Assembly: GCA_050288165.1 (NCBI GenBank)
Contig: JBNKDG010000004.1
Location: 1-64,000, forward strand
DNA length: 64,000 nucleotides
From: JAPHTQ01 sp050288165
GTDB lineage: Bacteria; Pseudomonadota; Gammaproteobacteria; Thiohalomonadales; Thiohalomonadaceae
Direction of reading: 5' to 3'
Notes under the pieces: model-generated
What the model was told of the DNA's origin: nothing
The model's input: only the letters and a program-made list of their open reading frames with translations
The model's database searches: none
Translations under genes and position numbers: made by a program
Shown here: piece after piece, positions 55,219-63,855 of the stretch
Numbering within the stretch: the stretch's first letter is position 1
Layout: every line of letters starts with the position of its first letter

Positions 55219-56295
55219 TTAGTTCGAGGCCGCAGCCTGGTTTAGTAATCGATCAAGCACTTGGGTAACATCCTCAACGAGGATACGTTCCATAGCGGCA
55301 GGATCCTTGACGCGAATACCCCAGGGCAACTGGTCCGGCAGTTTACCATGGGCATGCAGTACCGCTTCCGGGTAGCGGTTCACAATAAACTCACGGCTCA
55401 GGTAGGGGCCTGCTCGATCCGGGTTGGTACAGGCATACAGGCCGATCACCGGAGTAGAAACCGCGGTAGCCAGGTGCGCCGGACCCGCATCGGGGCTTAC
55501 CAGACAGACGCTACGTTGCAGTACCGCCAGCAACTGTTTGAGATCGGTTTCGCCGATCAGGTTGAGCATGGCGTTCGCGCAACCGGCACTGTCGAGGCGG
55601 GCGTGAATCTCGGCGCCGTATTGCCGTTCGAGGCGTGAGTTACCGCCACACAGCACCACTTTCAGGCCGTGGTGTTTAATCGCATATTCCGCCACCGCCG
55701 CGTAGCCTGCGCTGTGCCAGTTGCGATAGGCCATACTGGAGCAGGGGCTAATCGCCAGATAACGTTCACCATGCAGCTGTTGCTCAGCAAAGGTGTGCGC
55801 CGACTCGGGGATGGGAATATCCCAGCGCAGTTCGTGGCGTTCGATGCCGAGTGTCTCAGTAAAGCCGAAGAAGCTGTCTATCACATGTTGGTTGGTGTGC
55901 GGAGCGATCTGGTGAGTGGTGAAGAGCCACTGCATATCCCCGGCACGGGCGCGATCGAATCCGAGGCGGATCTTCGCCCGAATCAGCAGACTGGCAAGAC
56001 TGGCGCGCAGCGACATCTGCATGTGCAGCAGCACGTCAAAGCGATTTCCGCGCAGTGCACGATAGAGATCCTTATAGGCCGCCCATCGCCGTGACTTGTC
56101 AAAGATGATAAAGTCCACGCCCGGAATGTCACCGATCAGCGCGTGTTCGCGCTTGCCGATCACCCAGGTGATATGCGTCTCCGGCCACGCCGCCTGCAGT
56201 GTGCGCAGGATCGGCAAGGTGTGGCTGATGTCACCCAGGGCGGAGAGACGCAGCAGGCACAGGTTTTTCGGTGGCGCAGTTAACGGCAGAGCCAT
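55219..56295 (-). CDS. waaC: family 9 glycosyltransferase, heptosyltransferase I-like
   Basis: A 358-residue GT9 enzyme. The N-terminal LCLLRLSALGDISHTLPIL and WVIGKREHALIGDIPGVDF, then AISPCSSMAYRNW and CLVSPDAGPAHLATAVSTPV near the donor site, place it with WaaC, which adds the first heptose to Kdo. It lies beside kdkA, waaA and lpxL, the inner-core genes, and 10 bases after the LtaS-like gene start on the same strand. Confidence 0.87.
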   Translation of the reverse strand: MALPLTAPPKNLCLLRLSALGDISHTLPILRTLQAAWPETHITWVIGKREHALIGDIPGVDFIIFDKSRRWAAYKDLYRALRGNRFDVLLHMQMSLRASLASLLIRAKIRLGFDRARAGDMQWLFTTHQIAPHTNQHVIDSFFGFTETLGIERHELRWDIPIPESAHTFAEQQLHGERYLAISPCSSMAYRNWHSAGYAAVAEYAIKHHGLKVVLCGGNSRLERQYGAEIHARLDSAGCANAMLNLIGETDLKQLLAVLQRSVCLVSPDAGPAHLATAVSTPVIGLYACTNPDRAGPYLSREFIVNRYPEAVLHAHGKLPDQLPWGIRVKDPAAMERILVEDVTQVLDRLLNQAAASN

Positions 56296-56298
56296 GAG

Positions 56299-57021
56299 AT
56301 GAATCCAGTCAGTACCAAAACAGACAAAAGCGACATCCTATATGATGCCGATACCATCGGCCAGTTGGGTGACGAGTTTTTCGATCCCGCCTGGTGGGCG
56401 TCACAGGGGTTGGTGGAAAAAACGGCGCCGGGGCGCGGTACCACCGTGTTCGTGCGTCATGACGAGGCGACACTGGCGCTGCGTCACTACCATCGAGGCG
56501 GCATGCCTGCGCGTTTCTCCCGCGACGCCTATCTCTGGCTGGGACTGGAAAAGAGTCGCCCCTGGCGCGAGTGGCATCTGCTGCTGGAGCTGCAACAGCG
56601 CGGTCTGCCGGTGCCGCAGCCGGTCGCGGCGCGAATCAGTCGCGATGGCCTGTTCTATCGTGGCGATATCATTACCCGGGTGGTCGATGCCGAACCGCTG
56701 GCCGACTGGCTGGTGAAGGGGCGTATGCCGTCGGAACAGTTGCGCTCGCTTGGTGCCTGCCTACGCCGCTTTCACGATGCCGGTGTCTATCATGCCGATC
56801 TCAACGCCTGCAATATCCTGTTGGATGAGGCGGGCAAGGTGACCCTGATCGATTTCGACCGTGGTGAGTTGCGTACCCCGGCCAAGTCGTGGCAGCAGGC
56901 CAATCTGGCGCGGTTGAAGCGTTCGCTGGAGAAGTTTCGTCGCAAGGAGCTGCGCTTTGCCTTCGACGACGAGGACTGGAAGAGCCTGCTGCGAGGTTAC
57001 GAAGAGGCCGGATCGCAGTAA
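56299..57021 (+). CDS. kdkA: 3-deoxy-D-manno-octulosonic acid (Kdo) kinase
   Basis: A 240-residue small kinase. The motif YHADLNACNILLDE gives the catalytic D167 and N172, and LIDFDRGE gives the metal-binding D185, as in the KdkA/RIO-like family. It phosphorylates Kdo O-4 in lipid A precursors at the cytoplasmic face. It is divergent from waaC (3-base gap) and its 3' end overlaps the convergent waaA end by 25 bases. Confidence 0.93.
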   Translation: MNPVSTKTDKSDILYDADTIGQLGDEFFDPAWWASQGLVEKTAPGRGTTVFVRHDEATLALRHYHRGGMPARFSRDAYLWLGLEKSRPWREWHLLLELQQRGLPVPQPVAARISRDGLFYRGDIITRVVDAEPLADWLVKGRMPSEQLRSLGACLRRFHDAGVYHADLNACNILLDEAGKVTLIDFDRGELRTPAKSWQQANLARLKRSLEKFRRKELRFAFDDEDWKSLLRGYEEAGSQ

Positions 57022-58259
57022 CGCTTGATTGCGGTGAGGTAGCGCTCCGCCATGTCACGTCGCTGCTCCACCGCTTCCTTCGCTTTTTCTCCCATCAGCC
57101 GGTAGTTTTCTGCTTCCGCCAGCAGGCGGCTCATCACCGCCGCCAGTTCACGGACATCCTGCACCTGAACCGCACCCTCTGCCGTTAGCAGGGTCGCCGC
57201 TTCAGTACGGAAGTTGTCCATATAGGGGCCGAACAGGGGCGCCTTGCCCAGTGCTGCCGCCTCGAGGATGTTCTGTCCGCCCTTGTCCACCAGCGAGCCG
57301 CCCATGAAGACCAGTTCTGCCCCGGCGATCAGTCCCGGCAGTTCACCGAAGGTATCGGCCAAATAGATCCCGGTCTCCGCGGTGATGGCGTCGCCACGGC
57401 TGCGTACCGCGATGGTCTCGCCACGCAGGGCGGTGAGAATCTTGTCGCGTCGTTGTGGGTGGCGTGGGGCGATCACCAGCAGTCGATCGTCGGCTCCGGA
57501 ACGATGCCAGGCATCCACCAGTAGCGGCTCCTCGCCGTTACGGGTCGAGGCGGCCAGCAGGTAGGGACGCCCCAGTTCGGTCGGGGTGACCCGCTCCGCT
57601 CGCGGTGCCGAGGAGAATTTGATATTACCGATCGCTTCGCAGCGTTCACGTTCTGCCCCCAGGGTGATAAAGCTGGCACGATCCTGCTCCGAGCGCGCCA
57701 GCACCGCGGTGACCTGCTGCAGGCAGAGAGTGTAGAGCCGCCGCAGCCACGGTTTTACCCTGGAGGTGCGGGATGAAAGACGCCCGTTGATGATCAGCAG
57801 CGGTGTATTGCGTTGGCGAGATTCGGTGTAGAGATTTGGCCACAGCTCGGTCTCCATCAGCAGCGCACAGCGTGGTCGGTAGGTATCGAGGAAACTGCGA
57901 ATACCGCGCTGCCAGTCGATGGGGAAATAGGCGTGCTGCACGCTATCGGGCAGCTTGGCGCGTGCGGCGCGGGCGCCGGTGGGCGTAGTGGTGGTGATGA
58001 GCAGCGGTTGCTCGGGTTGTTGCTGTTGTAACTGCAGAATCAACGGCAGTACCGCGTTGACCTCACCGACCGAGGCGGCGTGTATCCAGATGACCCGGCG
58101 TCGTTCGGCCTCGTTGTAGAACCCCAACCGTTGCAGCAGATAGCGCGGCTCTTTCTGTTTTAACGCCTGCCACCCGGTATAGAGTGCTATCGGCAGGGAG
58201 AGCAGGCGCAGTAGCCAGTTGTAGCGCCACAGATCGCGCCGTTGCTGCTCAGTAAACAC
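56997..58259 (-). CDS. waaA: Kdo transferase
   Basis: A 420-residue GT30 enzyme from GTG 58259 (GGGAGAA upstream). It has an N-terminal membrane-associated helix, RRVIWIHAASVGEVNAVLPL, LLITTTTPTGARAA and LLMETELWPNLY, all hallmarks of WaaA. The C-terminal GT-B half ends with GGQNILEAAALGKAPLFGPY. It adds Kdo to lipid IVA. It overlaps lpxL by 11 bases and converges with kdkA by a 25-base overlap. Together with kdkA it suggests a single phosphorylated Kdo, as in Haemophilus. Confidence 0.95.
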   Translation of the reverse strand: MFTEQQRRDLWRYNWLLRLLSLPIALYTGWQALKQKEPRYLLQRLGFYNEAERRRVIWIHAASVGEVNAVLPLILQLQQQQPEQPLLITTTTPTGARAARAKLPDSVQHAYFPIDWQRGIRSFLDTYRPRCALLMETELWPNLYTESRQRNTPLLIINGRLSSRTSRVKPWLRRLYTLCLQQVTAVLARSEQDRASFITLGAERERCEAIGNIKFSSAPRAERVTPTELGRPYLLAASTRNGEEPLLVDAWHRSGADDRLLVIAPRHPQRRDKILTALRGETIAVRSRGDAITAETGIYLADTFGELPGLIAGAELVFMGGSLVDKGGQNILEAAALGKAPLFGPYMDNFRTEAATLLTAEGAVQVQDVRELAAVMSRLLAEAENYRLMGEKAKEAVEQRRDMAERYLTAIKRYCDPASS

Positions 58260-59172
58260 CGGGTTCTCCCAGGGGGCGGGTTTTAAAGCGTTTGTGCAGC
58301 CACAGGTACTGCTCTGGTACGCGCAGGATCTGTTGCTCCAGAATTTGATTGGTGAGGGTGGCGTCGGCCATATCGTCGCCACTGGGGTAGTTCTCCAACG
58401 GCGGTAGCAGCTTCACCAGAAAACCGGCATTGCCCGGCAGTCGTTCCGAGTAGTAGGGAACAACTGGCGCCCCCGAAAGCCTTGAAAGTCTGGCGGTGGT
58501 GGTCAGGGTGGCGGTGGGAAAACCGAAGAATGGCGCGAATACGGAGCGCTCGCGACCGAAATCCTGATCCGGGGCGTACCACATCACCTTGCCCTGTTTC
58601 AGGTTGCGCACGATACGGCGCATATCGACGCTGGGCACCAGGTCATCGAACAGGCGTTTGCGTGAACCAGCCATGACCGCCTCGAACAGGGCATTGCGCG
58701 CCGGTTTGTAGATCGGCTGTAACCCAGCCACGTGGTAGGCGAGGAAACGTCCGCTGATCTCCAGGGTGGTGTAGTGGCCACCAAGAAGAATTACCCCTTT
58801 GCCCATGGCGCGGGCCTTTTCCAGATTTTCGAGGCCTTCGATGCGGTAGAGCTTTTTCAGTCGTGAATCGCTCCCCCACCAGCTAAGCGCCCCTTCAAAT
58901 AGCGACATTGCCGAGGAGACAAAACTCTTCCGCGCCAGTCGGCGGCGTTCTGTTTCGCTCATCTGCGGGAAGCAGAGGCGGAGGTTGGTCAGGGTCACCC
59001 GGCGTCGACTGACGGCGACAACATAGAGCAGGCTACCCAAAAGGCTGGCCAGCCAGCGCATAGCCGGATAGGGCAACAGCAGGGTAAGGCGTAGCAGGCC
59101 GAGACCGAACCAGGTGGGCCAGTAACGCGGGGAAATAAAACGGCTGGGTAGCGAAGGCTCGCTTGAGTGCAT
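58249..59172 (-). CDS. lpxL: lipid A late acyltransferase (LpxL/HtrB)
   Basis: A 307-residue membrane-bound acyltransferase. The catalytic HX4E motif is H133-E138 in GGHYTTLE. An N-terminal transmembrane helix (about 20-50) precedes it, and WYAPDQDFGRERSVFAPFFG, another signature, follows. It adds a secondary acyl chain to Kdo-lipid A. ATG 59172 avoids an extra N-terminal extension. It overlaps waaA by 11 bases, and the two form an operon. Confidence 0.93.
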   Translation of the reverse strand: MHSSEPSLPSRFISPRYWPTWFGLGLLRLTLLLPYPAMRWLASLLGSLLYVVAVSRRRVTLTNLRLCFPQMSETERRRLARKSFVSSAMSLFEGALSWWGSDSRLKKLYRIEGLENLEKARAMGKGVILLGGHYTTLEISGRFLAYHVAGLQPIYKPARNALFEAVMAGSRKRLFDDLVPSVDMRRIVRNLKQGKVMWYAPDQDFGRERSVFAPFFGFPTATLTTTARLSRLSGAPVVPYYSERLPGNAGFLVKLLPPLENYPSGDDMADATLTNQILEQQILRVPEQYLWLHKRFKTRPLGEPGVY

Positions 59173-59307
59173 CGTCCAGTCGCTCAGACAGTTATGGGCA
59201 GCAGCCTGCAAGAGGCGCTGAAATCAGATGTGGGCGGAGGAAATGGGGCAGTGTTGTCCATAGGCGGACGAGTTTATCAGGGCTGGTGCGGGGAAGGCTA
59301 GAAAGGC

Positions 59308-59339
59308 GACAGGGAACCGCCGAATGGCGGCTCCCTGTC
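59308..59339 (-). terminator. stem-loop after the TolC gene
   Basis: GACAGGGAaCCGCC/GGCGGcTCCCTGTC, an 8 plus 5 bp stem with GAAT loop, just after the TolC-family stop on the minus strand. The T-tract after it is weak (CTTTCT). Confidence 0.6.
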
Positions 59340-59346
59340 TATGCGA

Positions 59347-60672
59347 TTACTGCAACCACTCGTTGATCTTGGCCAGATCGGTTTCGCTGAGGTTGCCTGC
59401 CGCCTGCTTCAGTTGCAGGGTGGCGAGGATGTAGTCGTAGCGCGATTTGTAGTACTCGCTCTGCGCCTGGAAGCGAACCTGCTGGGCGTTCAGTACATCC
59501 ACCGCGGTGCGGGTACCAACTTCGAAACCGGCCTGGGTTGCTTCTAGTGCGGTCTGTGCCGAAGAGAGCGCCTGCTTACGGGCTTTCACCTGGCTGATGC
59601 CGGTAACCACGCCGAGATAGGCGCTACGTGCCTCGCGGATGGTGGCGCGTCGCTGCTGTTCCAGGACTTCGTTGGCCTGGTTGTAGAGGGCGCGGGCCTC
59701 ACGGGTCTGTGCGGTGGTCAGGCCGCCGGAGAAGATCGGGACATTGAGTTGCAGACTGACCGTGGTATCGTCACGCTCGCTACCATAAACATAGTCAGTC
59801 GTGTCAGAGTGATTCAGGTTGGCGGTTAGATCGAGGGTTGGGTAGTGCCCCGCGGAACGCCTGTTCAACTCCTCGTAAGCGACTTTGGAAGAAGCTTCGG
59901 CAGCGAGTAGGGCGAGGTTCTGTTTCTGTGCGGTGACTACCCATTCATCGATATTGGCCGGTTCCGGTGAGAGCAGTGGCACTTCGTTTTTCAGCACCGC
60001 CAATACCATCGGTTCCTGACCGACGATCTCACGCAGGTTCTCCTTGGCGATGTCAAGCTGGTTCTGTGCGGCCAGTTCCGCGGCGACCGCGGCATCGTAA
60101 CCGGCCTGTGCTTCGTGTACGTCGGTAATGGCGGAAAGACCGACCTCAAAGCGCTGTTGGGTTTGGCGCAGTTGCTGACTAATGGCGCGCTTGCTTGCCT
60201 CGGCAGTGGTCAGGTTGTCCTGGGCTGCCAACAAATTGAAGTAGGCCTGTGCCACACGCAGTACGGTGCCCTGTTTGGCCGCCTCGAACTGGGCATCGGC
60301 GGCGGCAATAGCGGCATCGGTCTGGCGCATCTGTACATAGTACTCATGGTGATAGATGCTCTGGCTCAGGCTGACGGTATAGCCTTGACTTGTGTAGTCC
60401 GACTTGCCGGTGGCGGAATAAGGATTGGTCGTTTTGACCACATCTTGATTGTTCTGTGTGTAATTAGCACTCAGGTTAATCTGCGGTAGAAAGGCGGCAC
60501 GGCTCTGGCCGTTTTTTGCCTGTGCCGCCTGATTGGCCGCCTCGGCAGAGCGCAGTTGCGGGTCGTTCTTTTGCGCCAGGCGGTAGACGTCCATCAGATT
60601 CTCGGCGCTGGCTGAAGCGCTGCCGAGTAACAGGGCGGTTGCGGTGAACAGGGTGGTGGCAACTCGTTGCAT
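59347..60672 (-). CDS. TolC family outer-membrane efflux protein
   Basis: A 441-residue protein with a signal peptide (about 1-23, cut after SASA). Two repeated helical-hairpin halves (about 30-225 and 235-440) contain LSANYTQNNQDV and LDLTANLNHSD beta-strand regions and long Ala/Gln-rich helices, with DVHEAQAGYDAAVA and DVLNAQQVRFQAQSEYYKSR in equivalent places. It forms the trimeric outer-membrane channel for export pumps. No pump gene is adjacent. The 255-base upstream gap (60673-60927) holds the Pcm terminator and the probable promoter. Confidence 0.93.
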   Translation of the reverse strand: MQRVATTLFTATALLLGSASASAENLMDVYRLAQKNDPQLRSAEAANQAAQAKNGQSRAAFLPQINLSANYTQNNQDVVKTTNPYSATGKSDYTSQGYTVSLSQSIYHHEYYVQMRQTDAAIAAADAQFEAAKQGTVLRVAQAYFNLLAAQDNLTTAEASKRAISQQLRQTQQRFEVGLSAITDVHEAQAGYDAAVAAELAAQNQLDIAKENLREIVGQEPMVLAVLKNEVPLLSPEPANIDEWVVTAQKQNLALLAAEASSKVAYEELNRRSAGHYPTLDLTANLNHSDTTDYVYGSERDDTTVSLQLNVPIFSGGLTTAQTREARALYNQANEVLEQQRRATIREARSAYLGVVTGISQVKARKQALSSAQTALEATQAGFEVGTRTAVDVLNAQQVRFQAQSEYYKSRYDYILATLQLKQAAGNLSETDLAKINEWLQ

Positions 60673-60879
60673 TATGCGTCCTTTGTCTTGAGACGGGTTA
60701 CGGTTCCGTAAGTTTGAATCTCTACTGGCCGATACGTTCCGGCGGAAAGTTGACAGTATACTACCAAATTCGACAAGTCGGCACCGATAATATATTAGGT
60801 GTTGCTTATGTTGAGGGTGGTTCGCGACCTGATCAAGTGCCTGTGATCACTCTTTGCAAAACTTGATGTAGCGGTAAAT

Positions 60880-60909
60880 AAACAATGGGGCCATCCGCCC
60901 CATTGTTTT
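60880..60909 (-). terminator. intrinsic terminator of the Pcm-like gene
   Basis: AAACAATGGGGC/GCCCCATTGTTT perfect 12-bp stem with a 5-base loop, followed on the minus strand by a T-rich stretch, 19 bases after the stop. Confidence 0.8.
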
Positions 60910-60927
60910 GTTCTATCTATTCGACGT

Positions 60928-61590
60928 CTAAAAGACGAAGCACTCATTCTGTGGTGCGCCGACTAGCGGCGGCACGACGGTTTCGAACAGGGTCTCCTCG
61001 TGCCACTCGTTACTATTGATACGGGTAACCAGTACGGCGCTCATGGCCGGTGCATTGCCGACGATGGCGAACAGCCTGCCACCCACCTGCAGATTGTTTT
61101 TCAACCCTGCAGTCAGGCTAGGCAGGGAGCCGGTCACGGCGATGGCGTTATAGGGCTGGCCCTTGTCCCAACCATTGCAGGCATCTCCCTGTTCCAGCGT
61201 GACGTTGCCCAGTCCCAGGGTAGCGATACGACGGGCGACCTGTTGCAGCAGTTCCGGCTCAATCTCTACGGAAACTACCTGGGCTGCCAGGTTGGCCATC
61301 ATCGCGGTGACGTAACCGCTGCCGGTGCCGACTTCCAGTACCTTGTCGCCAGGTTGGATGGCAAGGCTCTGTATCATGCGCGCCTCCAGTTTCGGTTCCA
61401 TCATCACCTGATCATGGCCGATAGGCAGCGGCATATCGGTGAAGGCGAGGCTGCGATACTCCGGCAGGACAAAATCTTCGCGCGGGATGCGCTGTAGCAG
61501 GTTCAGCACCTGCGGGTCGAGCACGTCCCAGGGACGTACCTGTTGCTCAATCATGTTATGGCGCGCTTTTTCGATATTCATATCGGCCAT
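60928..61590 (-). CDS. protein-L-isoaspartate O-methyltransferase-like protein
   Basis: A 220-residue SAM enzyme from ATG 61590 with GGGGAAG upstream; longer frames would enter the TPP riboswitch leader region. It begins MNIEKARHNMIEQQVRPWDV, then has VLEVGTGSGYVTAMMANLA (motif I), VVSVEIEPELLQQ and NAIAVTGSLPSL. It belongs to the PCMT family, but this branch, often next to tolC, may not repair isoaspartate and is sometimes annotated only as PCMT-like. It ends with a terminator. Confidence 0.85.
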   Translation of the reverse strand: MADMNIEKARHNMIEQQVRPWDVLDPQVLNLLQRIPREDFVLPEYRSLAFTDMPLPIGHDQVMMEPKLEARMIQSLAIQPGDKVLEVGTGSGYVTAMMANLAAQVVSVEIEPELLQQVARRIATLGLGNVTLEQGDACNGWDKGQPYNAIAVTGSLPSLTAGLKNNLQVGGRLFAIVGNAPAMSAVLVTRINSNEWHEETLFETVVPPLVGAPQNECFVF

Positions 61591-61802
61591 GCTGCTTCCC
61601 CATTTATGTATTGTTGTGAAAACGAAAGAGCCGAGATTAAGGGTTTTACCGGTGCCAGGCAAGGCCATGAAGGCCTCAGATGGCTTGGGTATAAGTCGTA
61701 GAAGTAAGTGCCCGCCAACGCTAAACACCTGTGTTGATGAGGTTTTTTCGCTGTTTGTCGACTTGCTATGGCAGGGCGCATCGTATACCTTTCCCTTTAC
61801 TG

Positions 61803-61907
61803 CTAGGGGTGCCCTTGCGGATTGTTGAAATGCTATTTTCAACAGCCTGCGAATGGCTGAGAAAACACCCTTTGAACCTGATCCAGTTTACGCTGGCGTA
61901 GGGAAGC
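61803..61907 (+). promoter_or_regulatory. TPP riboswitch (THI element)
   Basis: AGGGGTGCCC near the 5' end, GGCTGAGA, then ACCCTTTGAACCTGATCCAG and TAGGGAAGC at the 3' end are the conserved TPP aptamer segments. It controls thiC downstream by binding thiamine pyrophosphate. The 210-base gap before it (61591-61802) should contain the promoter; nothing else was seen there. Confidence 0.97.
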
Positions 61908-61949
61908 GGTGCGGCCACGTACCCCCTTCCCTTGCCGCACCACAGAGGA
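61908..61949 (+). promoter_or_regulatory. thiC expression platform and ribosome-binding site
   Basis: GGTGCGGC (61908-61915) is perfectly complementary to GCCGCACC (61934-61941). The hairpin ends two bases before the Shine-Dalgarno AGAGGA (61944-61949). No T-run follows, so regulation is probably at translation initiation rather than termination. Confidence 0.65.
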
Positions 61950-61955
61950 CTCGTC

Positions 61956-63812
61956 ATGAGCGCCATCCCGCAAGATTTTCAGCAAAAGACCGCGCAACTC
62001 TCCAACGAGGTCACCAAGCCGTTTCCCAAGTCGCGAAAAATCTACGTCGAGGGTTCGCGTGCAGATATCCGCGTGCCGATGCGCGAGATCAGCCAGGACG
62101 ACACTCATACCACGACCGAAGCGGAGCACAATCCGCCGATCTATGTTTACGATACCTCCGGCCCCTATACCGAGCCGGCGGCGAAGATCGATCTGCTGAA
62201 GGGGTTACCCGCGCTGCGTGAGCAGTGGATCGAGGAGCGCGGCGATACCGAACTGCTCAGCGGCCCGACCTCGGAATACGGCGCCAAGCGGCAGAATGAT
62301 CCGGCACTGGCGTCACTGCGTTTTGAGCACATCCGTAATCCGCGTCGTGCAAAGTCTGGAATGAACGTAACCCAGATGCACTATGCGCGTCAGGGTATCG
62401 TCACCCCCGAAATGGAGTTCATCGCCATCCGCGAGAACAACCGCCTGCAAGAGATGCGCGATGATCCGCGCTACAGCAAATTGTTGCGTCAGCACGCGGG
62501 ACAATCCTTCGGTGCAGCTATTCCGGAGATCATCACTCCAGAGTTTGTACGTAGTGAGGTGGCAGCCGGTCGTGCGGTGATCCCGGCCAACATCAACCAC
62601 CCTGAACTGGAGCCGATGATCATCGGCCGTAACTTCCGGGTGAAGATCAACACCAACATCGGTAACTCCGCGGTGACCTCATCCATCGCAGAAGAGGTGG
62701 AGAAGCTGGTCTGGTCCTGTCGCTGGGGCGGTGACACCCTGATGGATCTTTCGACGGGCAAAAACATTCACGAGACCCGTGAATGGATCCTGCGCAACTC
62801 ACCGGTACCCATCGGTACCGTGCCGATCTATCAGGCGCTGGAGAAGGTCGATGGCATCGCCGAGGATCTCACCTGGGAGATCTTCCGCGACACCCTGATC
62901 GAACAGGCGGAGCAGGGGGTCGACTACTTCACCATCCACGCCGGGGTGCGACTGCGTTACGTGCCGCTAACCGCCGAGCGGATCACCGGCATCGTCTCCC
63001 GCGGTGGATCGATTATGGCCAAGTGGTGTCTGGCCCACCACGAAGAGAGTTTCCTCTACACCCGCTTCGATGAAATCTGCGAGATCATGAAGGCCTACGA
63101 CGTCGGCTTCTCGCTTGGTGACGGTCTGCGTCCCGGCTCACTTGCTGATGCCAACGATGCGGCGCAGTTTGGTGAACTGGAGACCCTGGGCGAACTGACA
63201 CAACGTGCCTGGGAACACGACTGCCAGGTGATGATCGAAGGCCCTGGCCATGTGCCGATGCAGATGATCAAGGCCAACATGGAGAAAGAGTTGCAGGACT
63301 GCTTCGAGGCACCGTTCTACACACTCGGTCCGTTGGTGACCGACATCTCCCCCGGCTACGACCACTTCTCTTCCGGGATCGGCGCGGCGCAGATCGGTTG
63401 GTACGGAACCGCTATGCTCTGCTATGTCACACCGAAAGAGCACCTCGGTTTGCCGAATAAGGAAGATGTGCGCGAGGGGATCATCACCTACAAGGTCGCT
63501 GCCCATGCCGCCGACTTGGCCAAGGGTTTCCCCGGCGTGCAGGCGCAGGACAATGCCATGTCCAAGGCGCGTTTCGAATTCCGCTGGCACGATCAATTTG
63601 CTCTGGCGCTCGACCCGGAAAAGGCGATGAGTTTCCACGATGAAACCCTGCCTGCTGAAGCACACAAGGTGGCCCACTTCTGTTCCATGTGCGGTCCCAA
63701 GTTCTGCTCGATGAAAATCTCGCAGGAGGTTCGCGATTACGCGGAGAAGGGGATGCAGGAGATGGCAGTGAAGTTTGCCGAGGATGGCGCGGAAATTTAT
63801 AAAAAGGTTTAA
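61956..63812 (+). CDS. thiC: phosphomethylpyrimidine synthase ThiC
   Basis: A 618-residue radical-SAM enzyme that converts AIR into HMP-phosphate for thiamine synthesis. It carries the conserved NVTQMHYARQGIVTPEMEF and GPGHVPMQMIKANM segments. The C-terminal cluster motif C-x2-C-x4-C is in HFCSMCGPKFCSM. ATG 61956 follows AGAGGA by 6 bases; a TTG 24 bases earlier would lie inside the leader hairpin. The upstream TPP riboswitch controls it. Confidence 0.98.
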   Translation: MSAIPQDFQQKTAQLSNEVTKPFPKSRKIYVEGSRADIRVPMREISQDDTHTTTEAEHNPPIYVYDTSGPYTEPAAKIDLLKGLPALREQWIEERGDTELLSGPTSEYGAKRQNDPALASLRFEHIRNPRRAKSGMNVTQMHYARQGIVTPEMEFIAIRENNRLQEMRDDPRYSKLLRQHAGQSFGAAIPEIITPEFVRSEVAAGRAVIPANINHPELEPMIIGRNFRVKINTNIGNSAVTSSIAEEVEKLVWSCRWGGDTLMDLSTGKNIHETREWILRNSPVPIGTVPIYQALEKVDGIAEDLTWEIFRDTLIEQAEQGVDYFTIHAGVRLRYVPLTAERITGIVSRGGSIMAKWCLAHHEESFLYTRFDEICEIMKAYDVGFSLGDGLRPGSLADANDAAQFGELETLGELTQRAWEHDCQVMIEGPGHVPMQMIKANMEKELQDCFEAPFYTLGPLVTDISPGYDHFSSGIGAAQIGWYGTAMLCYVTPKEHLGLPNKEDVREGIITYKVAAHAADLAKGFPGVQAQDNAMSKARFEFRWHDQFALALDPEKAMSFHDETLPAEAHKVAHFCSMCGPKFCSMKISQEVRDYAEKGMQEMAVKFAEDGAEIYKKV

Positions 63813-63817
63813 ATAAC

Positions 63818-63835
63818 CGTCGGTACTTGCCGACG
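63818..63835 (+). other. stem-loop after thiC
   Basis: CGTCGG/CCGACG six-bp stem with a 6-base loop just after the thiC stop. It lacks a T-run, so it is more likely an mRNA-stabilising hairpin or incidental than an intrinsic terminator. Confidence 0.35.
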
Positions 63836-63855
63836 CTGAAAATGGAATATTGGGG

